Assembly (NCBI RefSeq): GCF_003002055.1 | Contig: NZ_PVZF01000004.1 | Coordinates: forward strand, 248,001-312,000 | Source: Kineococcus rhizosphaerae | GTDB taxonomy: Bacteria; Actinomycetota; Actinomycetes; Actinomycetales; Kineococcaceae | Length of the DNA: 64,000 nucleotides | Reading direction: 5' to 3' | Part shown: one piece after another, positions 9,549 through 18,414 of the stretch | Layout of the letters: every line of letters begins with the position of its first letter | Numbering within the stretch: position 1 is the stretch's first letter | Made by a program: the position numbers and the translations under genes | The notes under the pieces: model-generated | Seen by the model: only the letters and a program-made list of their open reading frames with translations | Told to the model about the DNA's origin: nothing | Databases searched by the model: none

Positions 9549-10070
9549 GTGAGCACCCCAGCCGAGTTCGACGCGACCATCGAGATCCCCAAGGGTCAGC
9601 GCAACAAGTACGAGGTCGACCACGAGTCCGGGCGCATCCGCCTGGACCGGATGCTGTTCACCTCGACCCGCTACCCGCACGACTACGGGTTCATCGAGGG
9701 CACGCTGGGTGAGGACGGGGACCCGCTGGACGTCCTCGTCATCCTCGAGGAGCCGACGTTCCCGGGCTGCCTCATCACGTGCCGCGCGATCGGCCTGTTC
9801 CACATGCGCGACGAGGCCGGCGGCGACGACAAGATCCTCGCCGTCCCCGCGGGCGACCCGCGCTGGGCGAACATCCAGGACCTGTCGGACGTGTCGGACT
9901 TCGACCGCCTGGAGATCCAGCACTTCTTCGAGACCTACAAGGACCTCGAGCCCGGCAAGAGCGTCGAGGGCGCCAACTGGGCCGGTCGTGCGGAGGCCGA
10001 GGCGGAGATCGCCGCGAGCTTCGAGCGCGCCAAGGGGACCTCGTACGAGCTGGGCGCCTCCAAGCACTGA
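9549..10070 (+). CDS. ppa: inorganic pyrophosphatase
   Basis: GTG 9549 ([16 protein letters not shown]) has GGAG just upstream and gives 173 residues; an ATG at 9537 lacks a ribosome site. The family I signature [10 protein letters not shown] is present, with [31 protein letters not shown] and [12 protein letters not shown]. It hydrolyses cytosolic PPi with Mg2+. The genome also encodes a membrane pyrophosphatase in this window (49823-52174), so PPi can be used either way. It ends 12 bp before a pair of palindromic elements. Confidence 0.97.
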   Translation: MSTPAEFDATIEIPKGQRNKYEVDHESGRIRLDRMLFTSTRYPHDYGFIEGTLGEDGDPLDVLVILEEPTFPGCLITCRAIGLFHMRDEAGGDDKILAVPAGDPRWANIQDLSDVSDFDRLEIQHFFETYKDLEPGKSVEGANWAGRAEAEAEIAASFERAKGTSYELGASKH

Positions 10071-10082
10071 GGCCGCGCGTTC

Positions 10083-10135
10083 CGGCACGTTGACTCCCCG
10101 GTCGCTTTGACCGGGACCGTTGAGTCAACGTGCCG
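10083..10135. repeat. 53-bp palindromic element, type A, copy 1 (hybrid arms)
   Basis: Outer arms CGGCACGTTGACTC and GAGTCAACGTGCCG are perfect, but two inner bases differ (CC on the left, TT on the right where GG would pair). The left arm looks like copies 3-5 and the right arm like copy 2. It lies between the convergent ends of ppa and the NlpC gene, where a stem could terminate both transcripts. Confidence 0.88.
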
Positions 10136-10147
10136 TTCCGCGTCTCC

Positions 10148-10200
10148 CGGCACGTTGACTCAACGGTCGCTTTGACCGGGACCGTTGAGTCAACGTGCCG
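10148..10200. repeat. 53-bp palindromic element, type A, copy 2 (perfect)
   Basis: Two 21-bp arms are perfectly complementary around an 11-nt loop (GCTTTGACCGG). It is 12 bp from copy 1 and 13 bp from the NlpC stop. Position between convergent genes suits a bidirectional terminator. Confidence 0.9.
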
Positions 10201-10213
10201 TTCGGCGTTCGGG

Positions 10214-11452
10214 TCAGCTGGGCCGGGTGCCGAACGCCATGAGGCCGGAGCGGTAGATCGACGCCGTCCGCACGTTCGCGCCGGTGTGCGGGGCCTCCAC
10301 CATCGTGCCGGGGGCGATGACCATCCCGACGTGGTGGATGGTCGAGGCGTCGGACGTGTTCGTCGCGTAGAAGACGAGGTCGCCGGGTTCGAGGTCGGCG
10401 AGGTCGACCTTGGCCTGGCCGGAGTACTGCAGCCGCGAGGAGTGCGGCAGGGCGACGCCGGCCGCGCCCCAGGCCCGCAGGGTCAGGCCGGAGCAGTCGA
10501 AGGAGTCGGGCCCGTCCGCGGCCCACAGGTAGGGCTTGCCGAGCTGGGCCAGGGCCCAGTCGACCGCGGTGTCTGCTCCCGCGGTGGGGCCCGCGGCGCG
10601 GCGCACCGACGCCGAGCCGGACGAGGGACCCGACCCCGCGCGTGACGCCGAGGCCCGGGCGGCGGCTTCGGCGGCGGCCTTGGCGGCGGCGGCCGCGGCG
10701 GCCTGCCGTTCGGCTTCGAGACCGGCCTGCCGCTGCTGCTCGAGGGCCACCGACGTCTGCTGCAGCTGCGCGAGCTGGGCGACGAGGGCGTCGTTCTCCT
10801 GCTGGGTGCTCGCGACGAGGGCGTCGGCGGTGTCGGCCGCGCGCTGCGCGGCGGTGCGGGCGGCGGCGGCCTTCGCGGTGGCGTCCTGCTGGGCCTGCCG
10901 GGCGGTGGCGGCCGCGGCGGAGGTGGAGTCGGCGAGCGCCTGGGCGTCGGCGGCGCGCTGCTGGACGTCGGCGCGGTTGCCGGTGAGGTGCTCGAGGGTG
11001 GCGCGGTTGGTGACGTAGTCGTCGACCGAGCCGGACGTGAGGGCGCTGGTCAGCGGGGAGTAGTCGTCGGAGGTGCCGCGGTAGGTCGCCGAGGCCATCC
11101 GGCCCAGGTCGACGCGGGCGACGGCGTAGGCGGCGGCGGCGCGGTCGGCGGCGGCCCGGGCGGCGTCGGCCTCGGCGGTGCGCTGCCCGAGCAGGGCGTC
11201 GGCCTCGTCGTAGTCCTCGGCGGCGACGGACAGCGCCGTCTGCGCGGCGTCGAGCTGGTCCTGCTGGGCGGTGAGCCGGGCCTGCAGCGCGTCGACCTGC
11301 GCGGCCTTGGCGGCGGCGGCGGCGTTGGCCTGGTCGACCTGGTCCTGCGAGGGGTAGACGGGGTCGGCGACCGCCGTCCCGCCGAGGGCGAGGAGCGGGA
11401 CCGAGGTGGCCATCGCCAGCAGCAGGGTGCGGCGGGTGGCACGCTCAGTCAC
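10214..11452 (-). CDS. secreted NlpC/P60 peptidoglycan hydrolase (RipA-like)
   Basis: I prefer GTG 11452 (VTERATRRTLLLAM), 8 nt after GAGGG; starts at 11458 and 11461 are too close to that site. The 412-residue product has a signal peptide (cleavage likely after ALGGTAVA), a long Ala/Gln-rich coiled coil (about 30-265), a short Ser/Gly linker and a C-terminal NlpC/P60 domain with the catalytic FDCSGL cysteine, the HHVGM histidine and a following acidic/asparagine position. Such proteins cleave D-Glu-meso-DAP bonds during division. It is divergent from the MerR gene. Confidence 0.92.
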   Translation of the reverse strand: MTERATRRTLLLAMATSVPLLALGGTAVADPVYPSQDQVDQANAAAAAKAAQVDALQARLTAQQDQLDAAQTALSVAAEDYDEADALLGQRTAEADAARAAADRAAAAYAVARVDLGRMASATYRGTSDDYSPLTSALTSGSVDDYVTNRATLEHLTGNRADVQQRAADAQALADSTSAAAATARQAQQDATAKAAAARTAAQRAADTADALVASTQQENDALVAQLAQLQQTSVALEQQRQAGLEAERQAAAAAAAKAAAEAAARASASRAGSGPSSGSASVRRAAGPTAGADTAVDWALAQLGKPYLWAADGPDSFDCSGLTLRAWGAAGVALPHSSRLQYSGQAKVDLADLEPGDLVFYATNTSDASTIHHVGMVIAPGTMVEAPHTGANVRTASIYRSGLMAFGTRPS

Positions 11453-11563
11453 GAACATCACCCTCGGTAGTCAGACGCGTCACAGCGTGAAGACTAGCCA
11501 CCCTGCACCCCGCGGGGAACACCCGAGCCCGGCGGGTCGTGACCCCGGACGACCTCACAGGAA

Positions 11564-11591
11564 CCGGCGAACGGGCGACGCGGTTCGCCGG
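11564..11591. promoter_or_regulatory. inverted repeat in the NlpC-MerR divergent region
   Basis: CCGGCGAAC and GTTCGCCGG are perfect 9-bp arms separated by 10 nt. They lie about 30 bp upstream of a possible -10 (TACGAT, 11620-11625) for the MerR gene. It could be an operator for either gene; the binding protein is unknown. Confidence 0.4.
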
Positions 11592-11680
11592 GAACACCGG
11601 AACCCCGTGGCCGCACCGTTACGATCGACTGTCGTCGCGAAGGCTCAGCGCGCCGCCACCGTCGTCGAGCAGGGGGAAAG

Positions 11681-12118
11681 ATGTCCGGACTCATGCAGAT
11701 CGGCGAGGTCGTCGAACGGGTCGGGTACAGCTTCCGCACGATCCGCTACTACGACGAGATGGGGCTGGTCAGCCCCACCCAGCGCACCCCCGGCGGCTTC
11801 CGGCTCTACACCGAGATGGACGTCTACCGGCTGCTCGTCCTCAAGCGCATGAAACCGCTCGACTTCTCCCTCGACGAGATGCGTGAGCTGCTCTCCGTGC
11901 TCGACGCCCTCGACGGCCGCATCCCCTCCGCGACGCCCCGCGAGCAGCTGTTCGCCAAGCTCGACGAGTTCCGGCAGGCCGCCGACGCCCGCGTCGAGAA
12001 GCTGCGCGACCGGCTGATGATGGCCGAGGAGTTCGCCCAGCGCCTGCGCGACGAGGCCGAGGGCCGCACCGACGGCGGCTCCCCCGCCCCCGAACCGCCC
12101 GTCCGCGAGACGGTCTGA
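11681..12118 (+). CDS. MerR family transcriptional regulator
   Basis: A 145-residue protein with an N-terminal MerR winged helix: MQIGEVVERVGYSFRTIRYYDEMGLV (residues 5-30, in two helices) followed by RTPGGFRLYTEMDVYRL. A dimerisation coiled coil occupies about 88-128. No cysteine cluster for metals is present, so the ligand is not a thiol-bound metal or is absent; it resembles the stand-alone MerR regulators common in actinobacteria. ATG 11681 follows AGGGGGAAAG. It faces away from the NlpC gene. Confidence 0.85.
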   Translation: MSGLMQIGEVVERVGYSFRTIRYYDEMGLVSPTQRTPGGFRLYTEMDVYRLLVLKRMKPLDFSLDEMRELLSVLDALDGRIPSATPREQLFAKLDEFRQAADARVEKLRDRLMMAEEFAQRLRDEAEGRTDGGSPAPEPPVRETV

Positions 12119-12153
12119 CTCAAGGCCGCGCCCCCGGCCGCCGACGAGGGGAC

Positions 12154-12450
12154 GTGGTCCGTCGCGCGCTCCCGGTCGTCGTCGCGGCCGTCCTGCTCGC
12201 CTTCGCCGCGGTCGTCCTGCTGCGCCAGCCCCCGGCGACCACCGCCGCCGGGCGCGTCACCGAGGCCCGTCCCGGCCGGGTGTGCCTGCGGACCGCCGGT
12301 CACGACGTCTGCCTGGACTCCCGGCACGTCGAGCACCTGCGGGTGGCCGGGCTGCACGCCGGCGACTGCGCCGACGTGACGTGGACCGGCGACCTCGTCG
12401 TCGCCGAGTCCCTCGTCAGCGTCGTCGCGGCGCCGTGTCAGCCCGCGTAG
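12154..12450 (+). CDS. small single-pass membrane or secreted protein, unknown
   Basis: A 98-residue protein starting at GTG 12154 behind GAGGGGAC. One hydrophobic segment (about 6-24) is followed by a small domain with four cysteines (VCLRTAGHDVCLD, GDCADVTW, final PCQPA), which could form two disulfides outside the membrane. The fold looks like a short beta-rich domain (OB-like spacing), but I do not recognise a family. Its last 13 bp overlap the 3' end of the convergent SMP-30 gene. Confidence 0.6.
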   Translation: MVRRALPVVVAAVLLAFAAVVLLRQPPATTAAGRVTEARPGRVCLRTAGHDVCLDSRHVEHLRVAGLHAGDCADVTWTGDLVVAESLVSVVAAPCQPA

Positions 12451-13310
12451 GGCAGCGCCGGCAGGCCCTTGACCCCGGGCACGTAGCGGAAGATGCTCCC
12501 CGCCGCCGGGTCGTCGTCGTCCGCGAGGTTCTCCCGCGACGTCGTGATGAACAGCTCCGAGTAGTCGTCCCCGCCGAAGGTGCACGCCGTGACCTGGCGC
12601 GCGCCCACCTCCACGACGGCGTCCAGGGTGCCGTCGGGGGCGTACCGGCGCACGGCCGACCCGCCGAACAGGCCCGTCCACACCCCGCCCTCGGCGTCCA
12701 CGGTCAGGCCGTCGGGCCGGTTCTTCCCGCTGTCGTCGTTGACCTGCGCGAACAGGCGCCGGTCGGTCAGCCCACCCTCGCGCGAGTAGTCGAAGACGTC
12801 GGTGCGTCCGGTCGGGGTGTCGTTGTAGTACGCCAGCGTCCCGTCCGGGCTCCAGCCGAGACCGTTGGAGATGGTGACCTGCCCGACGACGACCTCGACG
12901 CGCCCGTCGGCGTCGAAGCGGTACACCGACGCCCGGCCCTGCCCCTTGCCGTCGGCCTGGTCGTAGGCCATGTTCCCGGCGTAGAAGCGGCCGTCGGGGT
13001 CGCAGCCGCCCTCGTTCATCCGCAGCCGGGCGTCCGCGCTCCACAGCTCCGGCTGGGCGTGCAGGGACCCGTCGGCGTCCTCCAGCACGATGCCCCGCTC
13101 GACGGCCAGGACCGCTCCCCCGCCCACGCGGGGCCGGGTGATCGCGACGACCTCGCCGTAGTGCTTCCGCGTGGTCGAACCGTCCGCGGCCAGGGTCACG
13201 ACGTCGCCCGCGTAGAGGTCGACGAACCGCAACCCTCCCCACGTCGGTGACCAGCACGGCCCTTCGCCGTGTCCCACGAGCCGGTCGGTGATGCGCTCCG
13301 CTGCTGCCAC
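12438..13310 (-). CDS. SMP-30/gluconolactonase-like hydrolase
   Basis: A 290-residue six-bladed propeller protein. The metal-site residues of the family are recognisable: Glu in GHGEGPCW near the N-terminus, Asn in SNGLGWSPDG, and Asp in NRPDGLTVD. Family members hydrolyse sugar lactones or organophosphates with a divalent cation. No signal peptide, so cytoplasmic. GTG 13310 lies 7 nt after TAGGGT, which would make a leaderless mRNA. It is divergent from the nitroreductase/oxidase fusion; a sugar-lactone substrate is plausible but not shown. Confidence 0.85.
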   Translation of the reverse strand: MAAAERITDRLVGHGEGPCWSPTWGGLRFVDLYAGDVVTLAADGSTTRKHYGEVVAITRPRVGGGAVLAVERGIVLEDADGSLHAQPELWSADARLRMNEGGCDPDGRFYAGNMAYDQADGKGQGRASVYRFDADGRVEVVVGQVTISNGLGWSPDGTLAYYNDTPTGRTDVFDYSREGGLTDRRLFAQVNDDSGKNRPDGLTVDAEGGVWTGLFGGSAVRRYAPDGTLDAVVEVGARQVTACTFGGDDYSELFITTSRENLADDDDPAAGSIFRYVPGVKGLPALPYAG

Positions 13311-13317
13311 GCCCAGC

Positions 13318-13323
13318 ACCCTA
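13318..13323 (-). promoter_or_regulatory. candidate -10 (TAGGGT) for a leaderless SMP-30 mRNA
   Basis: TAGGGT matches the actinobacterial TANNNT -10 and is 7 nt before the GTG start, the spacing seen for leaderless transcripts. No clear -35 is present. Confidence 0.4.
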
Positions 13324-13409
13324 GTGAGGCGCGGTGCGCCGGGCCCGGGGAGGGAGGCGGCAAGTCGGCGGCAAGTGGGCCGAAGGCGCCGGCGGGCACC
13401 GTCGTCGCC

Positions 13410-15278
13410 ATGAGCACAGCACCCCTGTCCCGCCGGTTCTCCGCCCTCGCCGCGACCGCGGCCCCCGGCTCGCGCACGGCGCGCTTCGTCACCGCCGTCA
13501 GCCGCGCGCACGTCCGCGTCCACCGCGCCACCGGCGGCCGGCTCGGCGGCGCCATGGGCCCCGTCGAGATCGCACTCCTGACCACGACGGGACGGCGCAG
13601 CGGCGCACCCCGCACGAGCGCCCTGGCCTGCTTCCGGTTCCCGGAGTTCGGCGACCAGCTCGTCCTGGTCGCCTCCAACGCCGGCGCCGCGCGGCACCCG
13701 GCGTGGTTCCACAACGCCCTGGCGCACCCCGACGTCCGGCTCGAGCGCCGCGGCCGCAGCGAGGACCTGCGCGCCCGCCCCGCGACCGAGGCCGAGCGCG
13801 CCGTGCTGTGGCCGCTGGTCGTGGCGGCCGCCGACACCTACGCGGCGTACCAGGAACTCACCGACCGGCGGATCCCGCTGCTCCTGCTCGAACCCCGCCC
13901 CGCCCCCCGCACCGCGGCCGAGGGGCTGCAGCTGCTCGCCGAGCTCGGCAAGCACCTCGACGGTGACGTGCACCTGCCGGGCACACCGCGCTACGCCGAG
14001 CTCGCCGCCCCCTGGAACGTCACCGTGCCCGTCACCCCCGCCGCGGTCGTCGCCGCCCGCTCCGCCCGCGACGTCGCCGCGGCCGTCCGCACCGCCGGGT
14101 CGCTGGGCCTGACGGTCGCCGTGCAGCGCACGGGCCACGGCGCGTGCCCCGTCGACCGCGGCACGCTCCTGGTCCACACCGGTGGGCTCGACGGGTGCTC
14201 GATCGACCCCGTGGCCCGCACCGCCCGGGTGGGCGCCGGGTCGCTGTGGACCGGGGTCGTCGCCGCCGCCGCCGAGCACGGCCTGGCCGCCCCGTGCGGT
14301 TCGGCGCCGGGCGTCGGCGTCGCGGGTTTCCTCACCGGCGGCGGCCTCGGACCGCTGGCCCGCACCATCGGCCCGAGCTCGGACCTCGTGCGCGCCTTCG
14401 ACGTCGTGACCGGCGACGGGGAACTGCGGCACGTGACGCCCGAGACCGAACCGGACCTGTTCTGGGGCCTGCGCGGCGGGAAGGCGACCCTCGGGATCGT
14501 CACCGCCGTCGAGGTCGAGCTGCTGCCGATCACCGAGGTGCTCGGGGGTGCGCTGTGGTTCGCGGCCGAGCGGGCCGGAACCGTCCTGCACCGCTGGGCG
14601 CGCTGGTGCGCCGACCTGCCGACGCAGGCCACGACGTCGGTCGTCCTCGCGCAACTGCCCCCGCTGCCCGACCTGCCGCCCGCGCTCGCGGGGCGCTCGG
14701 TCGTGGGCGTCCGGTTCGTGTGGACCGGCGGGACCGGGGACGGCGAACGGCTCCTGGAACCCCTGCGCGAACTGGCCCCCGTGCTCGACACGGTCGCCGT
14801 GATGCCCTACGCCGCCATCGGTTCTGTCCACGCCGACCCCACCGACCCCGTCCCCGCGACGGAACGTTCCGGGTTGCTCACCGAACTGCCTCCGGCGGCC
14901 GTCGACGCCCTGCTCGCCGTGGCCGGCCCGGACTCCGGGACCCCGCTGCTGGCCGTGGAACTGCGCCAGCTCGGCGGGGCCGTCGCCGCCGCCCCCGCGC
15001 ACCCCAGCGCGCTGTGCCACCGTGACGCCGGTTTCACCGTCCTCACCCTCGGTCTGGCGCTGCCCGGCGCCCCCGACGCGGGCGCCGCGGGCGAGGCCGT
15101 CCTGGACGCCCTGCGGGACTGGTCGCACCCCGGGGCGCTGCCGAACTTCGCCGGCGGTGACGACCCCGCCCGGTTCGCCCGCTGCTACGACGACGAGACC
15201 CGCACCCGGCTGCGCGACCTGGGTGATCGCTACGATCGGCACCGCGTCCTGGCCACGGGACGGGTCGTCCGCGGGTAG
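13410..15278 (+). CDS. fusion: F420-type nitroreductase domain plus BBE-type FAD-linked oxidase
   Basis: One uninterrupted 622-residue frame from ATG 13410. Residues about 1-160 match the deazaflavin-dependent nitroreductase (DDN) family: EIALLTTTGRRSGAPRTS, then VASNAGAARHPAWFHNAL and a LERRGRSEDL strand. Residues about 190-622 form a PCMH-type FAD domain (AAPWNVTVPVTPAAVVAARS, RTGHG with the candidate 8-alpha-histidyl attachment His, GFLTGGGLGPLARTIG) and end in a BBE-like block (LPNFAGGDDPARFARCYDDE). The position that is usually a flavin-linking Cys (GSCP) is Ala (GSAP), so attachment would be through His only. Substrate is unknown. The downstream AfsR-like regulator is 34 bp away. Confidence 0.85.
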   Translation: MSTAPLSRRFSALAATAAPGSRTARFVTAVSRAHVRVHRATGGRLGGAMGPVEIALLTTTGRRSGAPRTSALACFRFPEFGDQLVLVASNAGAARHPAWFHNALAHPDVRLERRGRSEDLRARPATEAERAVLWPLVVAAADTYAAYQELTDRRIPLLLLEPRPAPRTAAEGLQLLAELGKHLDGDVHLPGTPRYAELAAPWNVTVPVTPAAVVAARSARDVAAAVRTAGSLGLTVAVQRTGHGACPVDRGTLLVHTGGLDGCSIDPVARTARVGAGSLWTGVVAAAAEHGLAAPCGSAPGVGVAGFLTGGGLGPLARTIGPSSDLVRAFDVVTGDGELRHVTPETEPDLFWGLRGGKATLGIVTAVEVELLPITEVLGGALWFAAERAGTVLHRWARWCADLPTQATTSVVLAQLPPLPDLPPALAGRSVVGVRFVWTGGTGDGERLLEPLRELAPVLDTVAVMPYAAIGSVHADPTDPVPATERSGLLTELPPAAVDALLAVAGPDSGTPLLAVELRQLGGAVAAAPAHPSALCHRDAGFTVLTLGLALPGAPDAGAAGEAVLDALRDWSHPGALPNFAGGDDPARFARCYDDETRTRLRDLGDRYDRHRVLATGRVVRG

Positions 15279-15312
15279 CTTCTGCCGGGTGCGTGCACCG
15301 GCGGGCGACAGG

Positions 15313-18300
15313 GTGCGGGTGTCCGTGCTCGGACCGGTCCGCGCCGAGGTCGACGGGAGGGGAGTCGACCTCGGCGGGCCAGTCCGCCGCTCGGTCCTGA
15401 CCCGCCTCGTCGCCGCGCACGGGCAGGTCGTCTCCACCGACCGGCTGCTGGAGGACCTGTGGCCGGCCGTGCCCTCGCCCACGGCCCTGGCCGCCCTGCA
15501 GGTCCACGTCTCGCACCTGCGCCGCGCCCTCGAACCCGACCGTCCCCCGCGCGCCCGGGCCGAGGTGCTCGTCAGCGCCGCCCCGGGGTACGCGCTGCGC
15601 CTGCCGCGCGCGAACGTCGACGCGTGGCGGTTCGAGGACGCCGTCGCCGCCGGGACCGACCTCGAGCACGCCCTCGCCGACGGGGCCGGTCCCCCCTACG
15701 CCGAGGTGTCCGACACCGCCTGGGCCGCACCGGAGGCCGCACGGCTCACCGAGCTGCGCCTGGGCGCGGTGGAGACCCTCGCCGCCGAGCGGCTCGGGGC
15801 CGGTGACCCCGCCGCCGTCGTCGCCCTGCTCGACCGGCACGCCGCCGAGCACCCCACCCGCGAGGAGGCCGTCCGGCTGCTGGCCCTGGGCCTGTACCGC
15901 TGCGGGCGGCAGGCCGACGCCCTGGCCGTCCTGCGTCGCACCCGCCGGCACCTGGCCGACGAGTTCGGCGTCGACCCCGGCCCGGTGCTGCGGTCCGTCG
16001 AACAGGCCGTGCTGCAGCAGGACCCGGGGTTGTGGCCGGCGGTCCCGCCGGTCCCCCGCACCGCGCGGACCGTCGAGGCGGACCCCCGCGCGCTCGTGGG
16101 CCGCGACCCCGAGCTGGCGGTGCTGACCGCGGCCGCCCGTGACGCCGCAGCCGCCGGCGAGGTCCGCGTCGTGTGGGTCGACGGCGAGGCCGGCGCGGGC
16201 AAGACGACCCTGCTCGACGCGTTCACCCGCACCCTCACCGGCTGGACCACGACGTGGGGCCGCTGCCCGGAGGTCGACGGGGCGCCGCCCGGGTGGGCCT
16301 GGCGCGAGGTCCTCGACGACCTCGGCCACACGGACCCGTTGCCGCAGAACACCTTCCACCTGGCCCGCACCGTCGCCGACCACCTCGCCGCGGTCGCTCC
16401 CGTGCTGGTCGTCCTCGACGACGCGCACCGCGCCGACGACGTCACCCGCCAGCTCCTGCGGCAGGTCGTCGACCAGCTCGACGAGACCGCGGCCGTCGTC
16501 GTCTGCGCCTACCGCGGCACCGAGGCCGGGGCCGGGCTCGGTCTCGTCCGGGCCGCGCTGGCCCCCGCCGCCGCGGCGCACCTGGACCTGGCGGGTCTGG
16601 GGCGCGAGGCCGTCGCCGCCCTCGCGCGCTCGGCCGGCGGGCGGGCGCTGGACCCCACGACCGTCGACTGGCTCACCGACCGCACCGGCGGGAACCCGCT
16701 GTTCGTCCGCGAGCTCGCCCGCCTGCTCGCCGGGCCCGGTCCGCTGGCCCCCGCCACCGGCCCGCCGACCACCGTGCCGGCCGGCATCGCGGACGTGCTG
16801 CGCGCCCGGCTCGCGCGGCTGCCCGCCGCGACGGTGGACCTGCTGCGCACCGCGGCCCTGCTCGGGCGCGAGCTCGACGTCGACGTCCTGGCCCGCGTCC
16901 TGGACGGCGTCCCGGGCGAGGCCGGAGGGGACGGAGACGGCGGGGACGCCGTGGAGGACGGGCTCGACACCGCCGTCGTGGCCGGGCTGCTGGAGGAGAC
17001 GACCCCGGGCCGCGTCCGGTTCACCCACGCCCTCGTGCGCGACGTCCTCGCCGACGACCTGCTCCCGGCCCGCCGGCGGCGCACGCACGGACGCGTCCTG
17101 GCGGTGCTGGAGGACCTCGCGCCCCACGACGTCGACGCCCTGGCCCACCACGCCCTGGCCGGGCTGACCCCCGCCACGGCGGCCCGGGCCCGCGAGCACG
17201 CCGAACGCGCCGCGACCCGCGCCGCCCGCACCTCGCCCCAGCGGGCCGCCGAGCTGCTCACCGGGGCCCTGAGCGCCCACGACCTCACCCGGGCCCCGGA
17301 CCCGGCCGTCGAGACGCGCCTGCGCTGCGCCCTCGTGGCCGCCCTCGCCGCCGCCGGCGACGCCGTGGCCGCGCGCGCCGCGCAGACCACCGCGCTGGCC
17401 CGGGCCGGCGACGACGAGCAGCTGCTGCACGCCGTCCTCACCTGCTGGGACGCCCCCCTGGTGTGGACGGTGCGCCGGGAGACCGCGGGCGACCCGCTGC
17501 GCCTGCGCCTGCTCGACCGGCTGCCCGCCCCCACCGGCCCCGCCGACGTCGTCCGCCGCGAGCACGCCCGGTTCCTGGAGCTGGAGACCTGGGACGTGCC
17601 CGCCGCGATCGCGTGCAGCGCCCGGGCCCTGGCCGCCGCCCGGCAGGCCGGCGACCCGCGGCTGCTGTGCCTGGCCCTGAACCTGCGCGGGTACGCCGCC
17701 CTCGGTCCCGACCTGGACGCCGAGCGGGGCGCGCTCGCCGACGAGCTCGTCGACCTCGCCGGCCGGCACGGCCTCGACGACTTCCTCGCCGTGGGGCTGT
17801 GGCTGCGGTTCCTGGCGCGCGCCTCCCGCGGCGACCGCGCGGGCGCCACCGCGGCGGTCGCCGAGGCCACCGCGGTCGCCGGGTCCGGGCAGCTGGGCCA
17901 CCTGCTGCTCGTGCTGTCGCTGTGGCACGCCGTCGTGGACCTCACCGACGGGCGGCTGGAGGAGGGGGCCCGCCGGTACGCCGGGGCCACCGCGGCCCTG
18001 GCGGCCGCCGGGGACGCGACGGCGCCGTACATGGCGGCCGTGGGGCGCTTCGCGACGGCCTGGCACCGCGGCCGGCCCCGCGAGGCGCTGGCGGAGGTGC
18101 GGGCCGCCGACGCCTCGGGCCGCGGCGCGACGGCCGCCCCGCTGGTGCTGTGCCTGCTCGACGCCGGCCGGCAGGAGGAGGCCCGGCGGCGCTGGGCGGC
18201 CCGGGAGCCCGTGCGCCGGGACATGCTGTGGCTGGCGCTGACCGCTCTGCACGCGCACGCCGCGGCCCGGCTCGGGGACGCCGAGGCCGCCCGCGAGCTC

Positions 18301-18408
18301 CACGCCGACCTGCTGCCGTTCGCCGGCCGGTACGCCGGGCTCGACTGCGGCACCCTGCCCGTCGGTCCCGTCGACGACACCCTGGCCGTCCTGCGCCCGC
18401 TGCTCTGA
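15313..18408 (+). CDS. AfsR/SARP-family regulator with BTAD and AAA/NTPase domains
   Basis: A 1031-residue protein from GTG 15313 (VRVSVLGPVRAEV); GTG 15289 and 15319 are alternatives. An OmpR-type winged helix (about 1-95) is followed by a BTAD helical domain (about 100-235), an NTPase with GEAGAGKTTL (about 290) and VLVVLDDAHRAD (about 365), then a long helical TPR-like C-terminal half. There is no LuxR helix-turn-helix at the end. Such proteins activate secondary-metabolism or stress genes; the adjacent oxidoreductase fusion is an obvious candidate target. Its end is 6 bp from the convergent response regulator gene. Confidence 0.88.
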   Translation: MRVSVLGPVRAEVDGRGVDLGGPVRRSVLTRLVAAHGQVVSTDRLLEDLWPAVPSPTALAALQVHVSHLRRALEPDRPPRARAEVLVSAAPGYALRLPRANVDAWRFEDAVAAGTDLEHALADGAGPPYAEVSDTAWAAPEAARLTELRLGAVETLAAERLGAGDPAAVVALLDRHAAEHPTREEAVRLLALGLYRCGRQADALAVLRRTRRHLADEFGVDPGPVLRSVEQAVLQQDPGLWPAVPPVPRTARTVEADPRALVGRDPELAVLTAAARDAAAAGEVRVVWVDGEAGAGKTTLLDAFTRTLTGWTTTWGRCPEVDGAPPGWAWREVLDDLGHTDPLPQNTFHLARTVADHLAAVAPVLVVLDDAHRADDVTRQLLRQVVDQLDETAAVVVCAYRGTEAGAGLGLVRAALAPAAAAHLDLAGLGREAVAALARSAGGRALDPTTVDWLTDRTGGNPLFVRELARLLAGPGPLAPATGPPTTVPAGIADVLRARLARLPAATVDLLRTAALLGRELDVDVLARVLDGVPGEAGGDGDGGDAVEDGLDTAVVAGLLEETTPGRVRFTHALVRDVLADDLLPARRRRTHGRVLAVLEDLAPHDVDALAHHALAGLTPATAARAREHAERAATRAARTSPQRAAELLTGALSAHDLTRAPDPAVETRLRCALVAALAAAGDAVAARAAQTTALARAGDDEQLLHAVLTCWDAPLVWTVRRETAGDPLRLRLLDRLPAPTGPADVVRREHARFLELETWDVPAAIACSARALAAARQAGDPRLLCLALNLRGYAALGPDLDAERGALADELVDLAGRHGLDDFLAVGLWLRFLARASRGDRAGATAAVAEATAVAGSGQLGHLLLVLSLWHAVVDLTDGRLEEGARRYAGATAALAAAGDATAPYMAAVGRFATAWHRGRPREALAEVRAADASGRGATAAPLVLCLLDAGRQEEARRRWAAREPVRRDMLWLALTALHAHAAARLGDAEAARELHADLLPFAGRYAGLDCGTLPVGPVDDTLAVLRPLL

Positions 18409-18414
18409 GGGGGT

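Noticed and set aside
11453-11680. ydaO/c-di-AMP riboswitch upstream of the NlpC gene
   Set aside because: The expected conserved GGGGGAACCA-type core and flanking stems are not found.
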